Origin: Alistipes sp.
Lineage (GTDB): Bacteria; Bacteroidota; Bacteroidia; Bacteroidales; Rikenellaceae
NCBI GenBank assembly: GCA_017380955.1
Contig: JAFOCZ010000150.1
Coordinates: forward strand, 1-24,127
Reading direction: 5' to 3'
Length of the DNA: 24,127 nt
Shown here: positions 7,350-14,721 of the stretch, piece by piece
How the letters are laid out: each line of letters starts with the position of its first letter
How positions within the stretch are numbered: position 1 is the stretch's first letter
The notes under the pieces: model-generated
Told to the model about the DNA's origin: nothing
What the model saw: the letters and a program-made list of their open reading frames with translations, nothing else
Database searches by the model: none
Translations under genes and position numbers: made by a program

Positions 7350-7823
7350 CTACTCGTGGTGGTAGGGTTCGTTCTTAAGGATGGTGAAGGCTCGGTAGAG
7401 TTGCTCGGTGAAGATTGCTCGCACTATCTGGTGCGAAAAGGTCATCTTCGACAGCGAAATCTTGCTATTGGCGCGCTGGTAGACAGCATCCGAGAAGCCA
7501 TAAGGGCCACCGATAACAAAGACCAGGCGCTTGACACCCGACGACATACGACGTTGCAAGACCTCGGCGAACTCTATGGAGCGGTACTCCGCGCCGTGCT
7601 CGTCGAGGAGCGTGAGGTGGTCGGAGTCGCTGATAAGACGCAGGATAGCCTCGCCCTCGAGGCGTTTCTGCTCCGACTCCGAGAGTTTGCGGGTATTGCG
7701 GATGTCGGCGAGGGTGGTGATGGCAAAACGCACATAGTGGTTTATGCGCTTGGTATACATAGCCACAAGGGTCTCTACCTCCTTCATATCGGTTTTGCCG
7801 ACGACGATAAGTTCTACGTTCAT
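7350..7823 (-). CDS. 23S rRNA pseudouridine-1915 N3-methyltransferase RlmH
   Basis: RlmH is a SPOUT-class methyltransferase that methylates pseudouridine 1915 in helix 69 of 23S rRNA, acting on assembled 70S ribosomes. The family signature is intact: the SAM-binding knot VFVIGGPYGF (102-110 region), ISLSKMTFSHQIVR (122-135), and the invariant C-terminal YHHE. The length, 157 residues, is standard. The N-terminal MNVELIVVGK is the usual start of the family, so the start is secure. It sits 13 nt behind the SUI1 gene and 36 nt ahead of the amidohydrolase gene, grouping two ribosome-related genes in one unit. Confidence 0.97.
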   Translation of the reverse strand: MNVELIVVGKTDMKEVETLVAMYTKRINHYVRFAITTLADIRNTRKLSESEQKRLEGEAILRLISDSDHLTLLDEHGAEYRSIEFAEVLQRRMSSGVKRLVFVIGGPYGFSDAVYQRANSKISLSKMTFSHQIVRAIFTEQLYRAFTILKNEPYHHE

Positions 7824-7836
7824 AATGTGTTATGGT

Positions 7837-8178
7837 TTAGCCGCCAGCCTTCTTACACTTATATCCTGCGCGAGTGAGCAACTCCAATACACGGTCGCGG
7901 TGGTCACCCTGGATGATAATCTCGCCATCCTTGGCGCTACCACCCACACCACAACTCTTCTTAAGGTCTTTGCCCAGCGCCTCGAGGTCGGTACTCGAGC
8001 CTACGAAGCCACGCACAATGGTAGCAACACGGCCTCCCTTGAGTCTGTCGAGCCATATCTTGAGATTCTGACGCTCGGGGGCGAGGGTTTCAGCCTCGGC
8101 ATCCTCCGAGGTGGTATAGTTAAAGTCGGGGTTGGTGGAGAAGACAACACCAAGACGCTCCTTCCAATCGTTAGCCAT
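7837..8178 (-). CDS. SUI1/YciH-family translation factor
   Basis: This is a small protein with the eIF1/SUI1 fold, the bacterial YciH type. Such proteins are proposed to influence initiation fidelity by binding near the 30S P site; the exact role in Bacteroidota is unproven. Residues 1-35 are a low-conservation acidic lead, and the SUI1 core is about 40-110: LKGGRVATIVRGFVGS, LKKSCGVGGSAKDGEIIIQG, then DRVLELLTRAGYKCKKAGG. The GVGGSAKDG loop and the basic C-terminal end are typical. It heads the operon with rlmH and the amidohydrolase. A perfect -7 box (TAACTTTG on the minus strand) lies 29 nt upstream of its ATG. Confidence 0.9.
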   Translation of the reverse strand: MANDWKERLGVVFSTNPDFNYTTSEDAEAETLAPERQNLKIWLDRLKGGRVATIVRGFVGSSTDLEALGKDLKKSCGVGGSAKDGEIIIQGDHRDRVLELLTRAGYKCKKAGG

Positions 8179-8206
8179 AATTCTATATTTTTCGGTATAA
8201 TTTCCA

Positions 8207-8234
8207 CAAAGTTATGAAAATTTTTGTAACTTTA
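8207..8234. promoter_or_regulatory. overlapping divergent -7 boxes in a palindrome
   Basis: AAAGTTA (8208-8214) and TAACTTT (8227-8233) are perfect inverted arms around an A/T-rich centre. Extended by one base, the left arm reads TAACTTTG on the minus strand (plus 8207-8214), serving SUI1. The right arm reads TAACTTTA on the plus strand (8227-8234), serving the DUF4435 gene at 8239. The two polymerase footprints would overlap fully. The right-hand box would start RNA at about the ATG itself. Confidence 0.5.
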
Positions 8235-8238
8235 CGAT

Positions 8239-9309
8239 ATGAAACCTAAGAAACGATTCCGCCGCCGTGGTGATCTTGCGGCATACAACCCTCAGCAACT
8301 GCCCGATGTGCTACCGCCCGAGGATGATAGACATCTGGTGAGAGTATATGTCGAGGGGTATGAGGATGTTGCGTTCTGGCGTGGCATCTTCGACCACTTC
8401 CGTAACCCCTATCTACGCTTCGAGATATCGGTACCCAACCGCGAGGATTTACCCAAAGGAAAGAAGGTATTGATGGGTATGATTGGCAACACCTCGGCAG
8501 AGGATGTGTTGCTATGCGTAGACTCCGACTTCGACTACCTCTTTGACGGTGCTACGGAGCAGTCACGGGCGATATTGGAGGCGGAGAATATGTTTCACAC
8601 CTACACCTATGCCACCGAGAACTACCTATGCTATGCGCCATCGCTGAGGAACGTGTGTGTTAAGGCTACGAAGAACGACACCCGCATCTTCGACTTCGAG
8701 CGCTTTATGGCGGCATACTCAAGGGCTATATATCCGCTCTTTTTGTGGTATGTGCACTCGGCGCAATTGTCGCACGAGAGTGTATTTACGTTGGCGGAGT
8801 TTAGGGCTGCCGTGAGGTTTGGATATGTAGACATTCGCCGCAATGGTGAGAATACGCTGGCGTGGCTGGAGCGCAATGTGGAGCATCGCCGTGAGGCACT
8901 GGAGCGAGAGAATCCCGAGATGGTGGCGGAGGTGGAGGCAATGGGCGAACGCCTTAAGAGTAAGGGCGTTGAGGAGGATAACTGCTACCTCTATATGCAC
9001 GGTCACACGCTGATGGACAATGTGGTGATGCCACTGCTGAAGGCCGTATGCGACAAGTTGCGACAACTATCCGTAGCCAAGATTACAAACTCAAAGGTTG
9101 AGGGCACGGCACTCAAGAACGAGTTGCAGAACTACACCAACACGCTACGCTCCATCCACGATGTGCTGCTCGACAACGAGAACTACACCGCCTGTCCGCT
9201 GTACAAGCGCCTGAGAGACGATATTCAGACATACCTCGACGTGATGATAGGACGCATAAAGGCCAAGACCCCACAGCCTGTGGCACTTAGGTGTAACTTC
9301 GAGCCATAG
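8239..9309 (+). CDS. DUF4435 protein with TOPRIM-like core
   Basis: This is a DUF4435-family protein related to the TOPRIM domain of OLD-family nucleases. The core shows the TOPRIM acidic set: Glu39 in RVYVEGYEDVAFW and Asp95/Asp97/Asp99 in LLCVDSDFDY. A conserved TYATENYLCY segment lies at about 122-131, and the C-terminal half is helical and charged. OLD-like proteins usually pair TOPRIM with an ABC-type ATPase; here no ATPase is fused or adjacent, so it stands alone between SUI1 and an AraC regulator. Function is unknown; metal-dependent phosphoryl transfer or nucleic-acid cleavage is the family-based guess. The basic N-terminus (KPKKRFRRRG) may bind nucleic acid. The -7 box lies 4 nt before the ATG, so the mRNA may be leaderless. 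Confidence 0.8.
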   Translation: MKPKKRFRRRGDLAAYNPQQLPDVLPPEDDRHLVRVYVEGYEDVAFWRGIFDHFRNPYLRFEISVPNREDLPKGKKVLMGMIGNTSAEDVLLCVDSDFDYLFDGATEQSRAILEAENMFHTYTYATENYLCYAPSLRNVCVKATKNDTRIFDFERFMAAYSRAIYPLFLWYVHSAQLSHESVFTLAEFRAAVRFGYVDIRRNGENTLAWLERNVEHRREALERENPEMVAEVEAMGERLKSKGVEEDNCYLYMHGHTLMDNVVMPLLKAVCDKLRQLSVAKITNSKVEGTALKNELQNYTNTLRSIHDVLLDNENYTACPLYKRLRDDIQTYLDVMIGRIKAKTPQPVALRCNFEP

Positions 9310-9315
9310 TGGGTG

Positions 9316-9344
9316 TGATATTGCGCTGCGCAGGGTATCATTTT
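9316..9344 (+). terminator. probable terminator of the DUF4435 gene
   Basis: Arms TGATA (9316-9320) and TATCA (9336-9340) enclose a GC-rich inner pair TGCGC/GCGCA, and TTTT follows directly. It starts 7 nt after the stop codon. The stem is imperfect (unpaired GGG), so termination may be partial. Confidence 0.5.
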
Positions 9345-9378
9345 ACCACAAGCAAATAGTTAATAATAGTTATTTTCA

Positions 9379-9403
9379 GGTCTTTTTAGCGCGTTAAAAG
9401 ACC
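9379..9403. repeat. inverted repeat upstream of the AraC gene
   Basis: Perfect 8-bp arms GGTCTTTT (9379-9386) and AAAAGACC (9396-9403) with a GCGCG-containing centre lie about 50 bp upstream of the -33 element of the AraC gene. There is no T-tract on the plus strand, so an operator or autoregulatory site is as likely as a terminator. Confidence 0.4.
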
Positions 9404-9452
9404 CTAAACTTATAGTATTTGCATATTTTTTTAATATTTTTGGCGTTGGCTA

Positions 9453-9482
9453 TTGCAGTTTCAAGAATTGTGTGTATATTTG
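9453..9482 (+). promoter_or_regulatory. promoter of the AraC-family gene
   Basis: TTG (9453-9455) is followed after 19 nt by TATATTTG (9475-9482), a full match to TAnnTTTG. The predicted start is about 9489, giving a leader of about 40 nt to the ATG at 9528. Confidence 0.65.
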
Positions 9483-9527
9483 TATGGTTAAAAATAGTAA
9501 GAATAACTTTAAATTAACTTTATAAAT

Positions 9528-10397
9528 ATGTCAAATCACTGCCCGGCCACGTGCCATTCCTACATCTTAGAGCCTGAAGCGGGATTCTCGATTATCAACC
9601 TCAAGGAGGGTGAAAAGATGGTTGTGGATCGTGGTGATTTCAACAGCATCCTGTTCCTTACGGCGGGAAACTTTGAGATCACTTCGGAGGAGCGCCGCGA
9701 CTACACCGTTCGCGAGGGACACTTCGTATTTTGTTTCCGCGCATACCACTACGAAATCACCGCACTCTCGGATGTGGAGATTATCAAAGCACACTTCATC
9801 GCTGCGGGCGCCGCTTGTGACATCATACCATTCAACAGCATCGTTGGTAAGATCAAGAAGATAAACTACAAGTTTACACAGGTGGCTATGAACGAGCCTA
9901 TGATGTGCTTGCTGCAGGCTATGAAACTCTATCTGGCTAACGATATGCACTGCAACCACCTACACCGTGCAAAGATTCAGGAGATGTTCATCATTTTCAA
10001 GTTCTTCTACACACCACAGGTGCAGTTGCGTACATTCTACAACCTCTTCGACCGCAACCAGTCGTTTGTGTCGTTGGTGCGTAACAACGCCCCACGCGTA
10101 AAGACTGTGGAGGAGTTGGCAGATATTTGTGGTTTCAGCATCCAACATTTCAACAATATGTTTAAGCAGGAGTTCCACGACACGCCATATAGTTGGATGC
10201 AGAAGCAGCGTATTCAGGAGATTGAGCGCCTGCTCACCGAGACCGATGTGCCATTGAAGAGCATCATCAAGATGTATAGTTTCACCAACCACGGCCACTT
10301 CGCACTCTTCTGCCGTAAGTATCTGAAGAAGACACCATTGAAGATTCGTAAGGAGGCGCGTGCTAAGCGTGAGGAGCAAGGCGCTGCGGAGGAGTAG
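9528..10397 (+). CDS. AraC-family transcriptional regulator
   Basis: This is a transcription factor with an N-terminal cupin-like sensor domain (about 15-100: FSIINLKEGEKMVV, FNSILFLTAGNFEI, VREGHFVFC) and a C-terminal double helix-turn-helix (about 190-275). The HTH shows TVEELADICGFSIQHFNNMF for the first reading helix and LKSIIKMYSFTNHGHFALFC, then RKYLKKTP, for the second. A helical linker (115-185) joins them. The N-terminus has Cys5 and Cys9 and further cysteines at 69, 97 and 142, which might sense redox or metal, but no motif proves it. It is monocistronic, with its own promoter and a strong terminator at 10405. Its targets cannot be read from the sequence; the convergent proC is not an obvious one. 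Confidence 0.92.
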   Translation: MSNHCPATCHSYILEPEAGFSIINLKEGEKMVVDRGDFNSILFLTAGNFEITSEERRDYTVREGHFVFCFRAYHYEITALSDVEIIKAHFIAAGAACDIIPFNSIVGKIKKINYKFTQVAMNEPMMCLLQAMKLYLANDMHCNHLHRAKIQEMFIIFKFFYTPQVQLRTFYNLFDRNQSFVSLVRNNAPRVKTVEELADICGFSIQHFNNMFKQEFHDTPYSWMQKQRIQEIERLLTETDVPLKSIIKMYSFTNHGHFALFCRKYLKKTPLKIRKEARAKREEQGAAEE

Positions 10398-10404
10398 AGA
10401 CCAA

Positions 10405-10442
10405 AAAAAAGGATTGCCGAATTATTCGGCAATCCTTTTTTT
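10405..10442. terminator. bidirectional terminator
   Basis: A run of A (to 10410), arms GGATTGCCGAAT (10411-10422) and ATTCGGCAATCC (10424-10435), then a run of T (10436-10442) form a near-perfect symmetrical terminator. It ends the AraC gene on the plus strand and can catch read-through from proC on the minus strand. Confidence 0.93.
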
Positions 10443-10455
10443 CGCTCCATATGAT

Positions 10456-10495
10456 GGGGAGTTATGGGGAGAGACGGGGAGTTATAGGGATTAGG
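10456..10495. repeat. short 10-bp tandem repeat
   Basis: Four 10-bp units follow in phase: GGGGAGTTAT (10456), GGGGAGAGAC (10466), GGGGAGTTAT (10476) and a degenerate AGGGATTAGG (10486). The last unit also pairs with TCCTAATC at 10520-10527 (arm GATTAGGA 10489-10496). It lies in the gap between the terminator and proC. Confidence 0.6.
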
Positions 10496-10543
10496 ATTAA
10501 ATCTTAAACTCACTAGATTTCCTAATCTCCTTAATAACGGCTT

Positions 10544-11350
10544 CTATTTTTTCTGCTTTGGTGTCGAGGCGCGGAGACCCTCGATGACACTATGTGTGAA
10601 GCCAGCAGCCTCCATAGCATTCAAACCCTTAATGGTCAAGCCACCAGGTGTTGTGACACGGTCTATCTCTGCCTCGGGGTGAGTGCCGTTTGCCGCAAGG
10701 ACATCCACAGCGCCACGCAGCGTCTGCATCACGATATGCTTGGCATCATCGGCACGGATGCCGAGTTCCACACCACCCTCCATAGCCGCACGGATATAGC
10801 GCAGGGCATAGGCGATGCCACAAGATGCCAGCGACGTGGCAGCACCAATCTGACTCTCCTCAACGACCATAACCTCGCCTAACTCGCTGAAAATAGCAAC
10901 CATAGCGTCATCCATAGCTGCACTTGTACGTCGCACCGCAAGGAATGTCATACTGCTGAGCGTGGCAATAGCCGTATTGGGGATAAGGAGGTATGTTGCC
11001 GGGAGCAGACCATCGCCCTTATCGAGCCACTCGTCGAGTTGTGCGAAACCCAGACCTCCGACCATAGAGGCCACAGCCTGGCGCTCGTAGTCCAGCACAG
11101 GCTTAATCTCCTCCAACACCGCCTCCACCTTCCAGGGCTTTACGGCGAGGATTACCACATCGGCATCCGCAACAACGGCACGGTTATCCGTAGTGGTGTG
11201 CATAGTGGGATAGTCGCGCTTAAGGGCATCGAGTTTAGCGGTCGAGGGGTTTGAGACATAGATGTCGGATGCTGCGACACTACGACCCTCGGCCAGACCT
11301 CGTACCACAGCGCCACCCATATTTCCTGCTCCGATAATTGCTATCTTCAT
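10544..11350 (-). CDS. pyrroline-5-carboxylate reductase ProC
   Basis: ProC reduces pyrroline-5-carboxylate to proline with NAD(P)H, the last step of proline synthesis, in the cytoplasm. The Rossmann motif is at the N-terminus (KIAIIGAGNMGGAV, residues 2-15), VVILAVKPW is the usual nucleotide-site strand, and the signature TTPGGLTIKGLNAME (233-247) near the end forms the substrate and dimer site. I choose the start at 11350 (MKIAIIG), not the longer frame from 11419, because the extra 23 residues overlap the preceding gene and lie ahead of the Rossmann strand. Length 268 is standard. It is the last gene of the long minus-strand block, 5 nt behind the PAS-like gene, and converges on the AraC gene. 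Confidence 0.96.
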   Translation of the reverse strand: MKIAIIGAGNMGGAVVRGLAEGRSVAASDIYVSNPSTAKLDALKRDYPTMHTTTDNRAVVADADVVILAVKPWKVEAVLEEIKPVLDYERQAVASMVGGLGFAQLDEWLDKGDGLLPATYLLIPNTAIATLSSMTFLAVRRTSAAMDDAMVAIFSELGEVMVVEESQIGAATSLASCGIAYALRYIRAAMEGGVELGIRADDAKHIVMQTLRGAVDVLAANGTHPEAEIDRVTTPGGLTIKGLNAMEAAGFTHSVIEGLRASTPKQKK

Positions 11351-11355
11351 AACTC

Positions 11356-11697
11356 TTAGCCTCTTACATAGTGTGGCATCTCCTCGGGAATCTCCAACGA
11401 GAACTCCACGAGACCACACACCTCACCCTTCTCGTACCAAGGTGCCTGGTATATAAGTTTTCGCAACTCGCCCTTAGAGATGGTGTAGGCATTAACCTCG
11501 CCATTTGTAATAAGACGGTTGATAATCTCTCGCGAGCGTGCCGAGTGGCAAGGCATCATAGAGCGACCACGCATATCGCCATTAACCTCATAGGAGCGGT
11601 GATTCTGGTAGAGGATAACACCATCAAGGTCGCAGACCGTGATGGCACAGGTCTTGAGATGGTCACCCCAGGGACACTGTATGTTTTCGAAATCCAT
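11356..11697 (-). CDS. small PAS-like protein
   Basis: This is a 113-residue soluble protein resembling a lone PAS domain: ITVCDLDGVILYQNHRS is the typical strand-turn-strand opening, followed by GRSMMPCH, a helix (SREIINRLITNG), and a late beta-sheet (NAYTISKGELRKLIYQAPWY, VCGLVEFSLEIP). No output domain is attached, so it may act as a sensor or partner subunit. Cysteines at about 8, 17, 21, 50 and 94 could bind a ligand but form no known motif. It sits 33 nt behind the RelA/SpoT gene and 5 nt before proC, which suggests co-expression with both. Function is unknown; the PAS call is from pattern only. Confidence 0.65.
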   Translation of the reverse strand: MDFENIQCPWGDHLKTCAITVCDLDGVILYQNHRSYEVNGDMRGRSMMPCHSARSREIINRLITNGEVNAYTISKGELRKLIYQAPWYEKGEVCGLVEFSLEIPEEMPHYVRG

Positions 11698-11730
11698 AGT
11701 GTATATAGTTTGGTTTGTTAATCTTGATAA

Positions 11731-13944
11731 TTAGTTAATCCTGAAGGCATTACGCACACCCTTTATGCGACGCAACGAGTGCAACAATGTGTCGACAACT
11801 GCGGCATTAGGCACCTCGATGGTTATCTGTGCCGATGCCATACCATCGCCCTTAGGGGTGTAGTTTATGCCACGCACCGCGAGTTTCAACTCCTTGCCCA
11901 CAACATCCATAATCGTGGTCGCCAAGCCTGGCACATCGGCAGCCGAGATGGCTACGGTGATGCGGAAAGCGCCCTGTGCATCGCCCCTCCAGCGTGCCTC
12001 GATAACACGATAAGGGTAACGCTCGCGCATACGACGGGCATTAGGACAGTCGGAACGGTGGATGGTGATACCTGTGTTGATGGTTATGAAACCGAAGATA
12101 TCATCGCCCTTTATAGGGTTGCAGCAACGACCGAGTTTATACTCTATGTTGCTGATTTTGTCATCTATGATGAGTGCATCCTGCGACTGCTGAGGTGTGG
12201 TATCACGCTCCTCCCTGAGGCGCAACTTACGCTCCTCGACCTCGGCAGCAGCATTGCGACGCTCCTCCTCGGCCTTTCCCGAGAGCCAATGTTGCAGAAT
12301 CTCCTTGACGTGACCAATCTCGACCTTCTGGTCGGCGATGGCAACATACAACTCATTACCACGGCGTATCTTGAAGTGCTTGCAGAGGTACGCCACAGCC
12401 TCGTCGATGGCTATGTCGAGTTTCCAATTCTTGAGTTTGCGCTCCAACTCCTCACGTCCCAGGCGCGCGTGTTTGGCCCGCTCCTCGCGCAGAAACGCAC
12501 GAATCTTGTTCTTAGCCCTCTGCGTGACGCAGATGTTGAGCCAGTCGGCCTTTGGCGTCTGGTCCTTACGGGTTATAATCTCGCACACATCGCCATTGCG
12601 AAGTGGCTCTTTGATAGGTACCACACGACCGCTGACCTTACCGCCTGTGCATATAGCACCCAACGAGGTGTGGATGTCGAAGGCGAAGTCCAGCACCGTA
12701 GCACCCTCGGGGAGTTTGCGGATATCGCCCGTAGGTGTAAACACGAAAATCTCACCCTCCGAAGGCTTAGCCTCGAAGCGGTGCGCTATGGTCTCGGAGG
12801 TGGTGTCCTCGAGTAACTCACGAAGTCTGCCGAGCCACTCCTCAGCACCCATACCGCCCTGCTTGACACCCTTATATCGCCAGTGCGCCGCGATACCGCG
12901 CTCGGCAACCTCATCCATACGCTCGGTGCGTATCTGCACCTCCACCCAGCGACCGCTTTCGGTCACCACCGTGGTGTGGAGACTCTCATAGCCGTTGCTC
13001 TTGGGGATAGATATCCAGTCGCGCATACGCTTAGGGTTGGGCGTGTAGAGCGATGTGACGTGGGAGTATGCTGTCCAGCAGAGGCGCTTCTCGCTCTCCA
13101 AAGGTGAATCTATAATAATGCGCAAGGCAAAGATATCGTAGACACCACTGAAGGGCACTTGCTGCTTCTTCATCTTCTGGTAGATGGAGAACACAGACTT
13201 GGTACGGCTCTTGATGTGGTACTTGATGCCATCCTCATCCAACAATCGGCGCACAGGGGCGAGGAACTCCTCGATAAATGCCAGGCGCTCCTTCTCGCTA
13301 TCCTTCAACGACTCCACGATATGGTTATAAGCCTCTGGCTCAATGCACTTTAGCGACAAGTCCTCCATCTCGCTCTTCATAGCATAGAGACCCAACTTAT
13401 GCGCTATCTCGGCATAGAGGTTCAGGCTCTCCCAACTCTTCGAGAGGCGCTTCTTCTCGGGGAACATCGCCAGTGAGCGCATAACCTCCAACCTATCTGC
13501 CAACTTGACAAGTATCACACGAGGGTCTTCGGAGTATGACACAATCATATCGCGGAAGTCCGAAGCCTGCTCCTTGGACCTCTTGAGTCTAATGTCCGAA
13601 ATCTTGCACAACGATAACGCTATGCCTAACACCTCCTCGCCAAACTCCGTGCGTATGTGTGCCGACAACTCCTCGAGACGAGGGTCGTGGCTCTGTACCG
13701 CGATGCGCACCACGTCGTGGACAATGGCGGCGATGGTAGAGTTACGGCCAAGTCCCACCTCCGAGGCTACGATACGCGCCACAGCGACACCGTGGTCGAG
13801 CATCGGGCTCGCATCGTAGCGACTTCTGCCACGAAGTTCACGCTCGGCGAAGCATAGCGCAGCATCTACCATATGCTGTGTCTTCTCCGAGAACTGCGAG
13901 GCTATAAAAGCCCTAAAGTCGTTATATCTCTCTATTGTCTCCAT
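11731..13944 (-). CDS. relA: RelA/SpoT homologue, (p)ppGpp synthetase
   Basis: This is a long RSH protein (737 residues) that makes the alarmone (p)ppGpp from ATP and GDP/GTP. Domains in order are the HD hydrolase (about 25-180), synthetase (about 230-360), TGS (about 395-460), helical region, zinc-finger/RIS (about 597-652, GRCCNP plus His629 and Cys633), and ACT (about 658-737). The synthetase looks active: SRTKSVFSIYQKM (246-258), VYDIFALRIIID (268-279), RMRDWISIPKSNGYESLHTT, and Glu335 in WVEVQIRT. The HD motif His51, His76-Asp77 is kept, but the hydrolase ED that normally follows HDVV is RI (Arg80-Ile81), and DRLHN is DRLEV (150-154). This suggests weak or no hydrolase, like RelA rather than SpoT. 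It starts 5 nt after the methyltransferase gene. The symbol relA is chosen on these residues; a second RSH would be expected elsewhere. Confidence 0.9.
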   Translation of the reverse strand: METIERYNDFRAFIASQFSEKTQHMVDAALCFAERELRGRSRYDASPMLDHGVAVARIVASEVGLGRNSTIAAIVHDVVRIAVQSHDPRLEELSAHIRTEFGEEVLGIALSLCKISDIRLKRSKEQASDFRDMIVSYSEDPRVILVKLADRLEVMRSLAMFPEKKRLSKSWESLNLYAEIAHKLGLYAMKSEMEDLSLKCIEPEAYNHIVESLKDSEKERLAFIEEFLAPVRRLLDEDGIKYHIKSRTKSVFSIYQKMKKQQVPFSGVYDIFALRIIIDSPLESEKRLCWTAYSHVTSLYTPNPKRMRDWISIPKSNGYESLHTTVVTESGRWVEVQIRTERMDEVAERGIAAHWRYKGVKQGGMGAEEWLGRLRELLEDTTSETIAHRFEAKPSEGEIFVFTPTGDIRKLPEGATVLDFAFDIHTSLGAICTGGKVSGRVVPIKEPLRNGDVCEIITRKDQTPKADWLNICVTQRAKNKIRAFLREERAKHARLGREELERKLKNWKLDIAIDEAVAYLCKHFKIRRGNELYVAIADQKVEIGHVKEILQHWLSGKAEEERRNAAAEVEERKLRLREERDTTPQQSQDALIIDDKISNIEYKLGRCCNPIKGDDIFGFITINTGITIHRSDCPNARRMRERYPYRVIEARWRGDAQGAFRITVAISAADVPGLATTIMDVVGKELKLAVRGINYTPKGDGMASAQITIEVPNAAVVDTLLHSLRRIKGVRNAFRIN

Positions 13945-13949
13945 AATCT

Positions 13950-14720
13950 CTAATCTTTGTATACTACCACCAAATCATCGCTACCGAGACTATAGGTGCT
14001 ACACTCCTCATCGCCAAACATCTCACGCGGAGAGTGACGCTCCACACGGAATCCCGCCTCGCAGAGCCTTGCGTCGTAGTCACGGCCATATACCCTACGG
14101 TGGTCATACTGCCCAAAGAGCGCTGTGCGCTGCTGAGGGTCGGTGATGGTGTCATCCTCGAAGGTTGTGGCACGACTCCTATCCTCAGGCACAAGCATCA
14201 CAGCCCAGCCTCCGTGGTTCAAAACACGGTATATCTCGCGCATAGCCTTGCGGTCATCCTCGACGTGCTCAAGGATATGGTTGCAGATGACCACATCCAC
14301 ACTCTCGGCGTCGAGAGGTATCTGCTGAATGTCGAAGTGCATATCGGCAAGTGGCGACTCGAGGTCGGCAGTTGTATATTGCTCAGTACCGCTATATACC
14401 CTGCGAAACTCACGCATCAGCGACACCTCGGGGGCTATGTGCAGGAGTCGTGGGCGGCGCTCCTCGAGTGTGGTGTTGCGGCTAATCCACAGCCATATCA
14501 TACGGTGACGCTCCAGCGACAGACATCGTGGACATAGCGCATCCTCACGCGAGCGGACATAGCCATAGGGCATAAACCTACGCCTCTGCGACCCACATAT
14601 CGGGCAACGACGACCACGCCCCACATAGAGGATGCCCACAATGGGGATTATCCACCCCGCAACACGTTGCAGTACGCCACGAGGTATGTGGTTGAGCACC
14701 CAGCGTATGATACTCTTCAT
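13950..14720 (-). CDS. SAM-dependent methyltransferase with N-terminal zinc ribbon
   Basis: This is a class I methyltransferase of the type-11 kind. Residues 1-33 are hydrophobic (IIPIVGILYVG) and might touch the membrane. Next comes a four-cysteine zinc-ribbon: CPIC (39-42) and CPRC (63-66), then SLERHRMIWLW. The SAM fold shows LLHIAPEVSLMREF (motif I is degenerate, without GxGxG), TTADLESPLADMHFDI, and the late motif VDVVICNHILEHVEDD (about 138-153) with VLNHGGWAVMLVP. The substrate is unknown; related proteins lie in cell-surface polysaccharide or rRNA contexts. It is wedged 1 nt behind xseB and 5 nt before relA. Family assignment is firm, function is not. Confidence 0.85.
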   Translation of the reverse strand: MKSIIRWVLNHIPRGVLQRVAGWIIPIVGILYVGRGRRCPICGSQRRRFMPYGYVRSREDALCPRCLSLERHRMIWLWISRNTTLEERRPRLLHIAPEVSLMREFRRVYSGTEQYTTADLESPLADMHFDIQQIPLDAESVDVVICNHILEHVEDDRKAMREIYRVLNHGGWAVMLVPEDRSRATTFEDDTITDPQQRTALFGQYDHRRVYGRDYDARLCEAGFRVERHSPREMFGDEECSTYSLGSDDLVVVYKD

Positions 14721-14721
14721 A

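Noticed and set aside
8239..9309. DUF4435 gene as part of a defence island
   Set aside because: No ATPase, nuclease, methylase or other defence gene lies nearby; neighbours are translation genes and a regulator.
10456..10495. Possible CRISPR-like array
   Set aside because: Units are only 10 bp, adjacent with no spacers, and only four copies exist.
11351..11419. N-terminal extension of ProC
   Set aside because: It overlaps the preceding gene and precedes the Rossmann strand that normally starts the protein.
11779..12816. 345-codon plus-strand frame opposite the RelA/SpoT gene
   Set aside because: The minus strand encodes continuous TGS, zinc-finger and ACT domains; the plus frame has no domain features.
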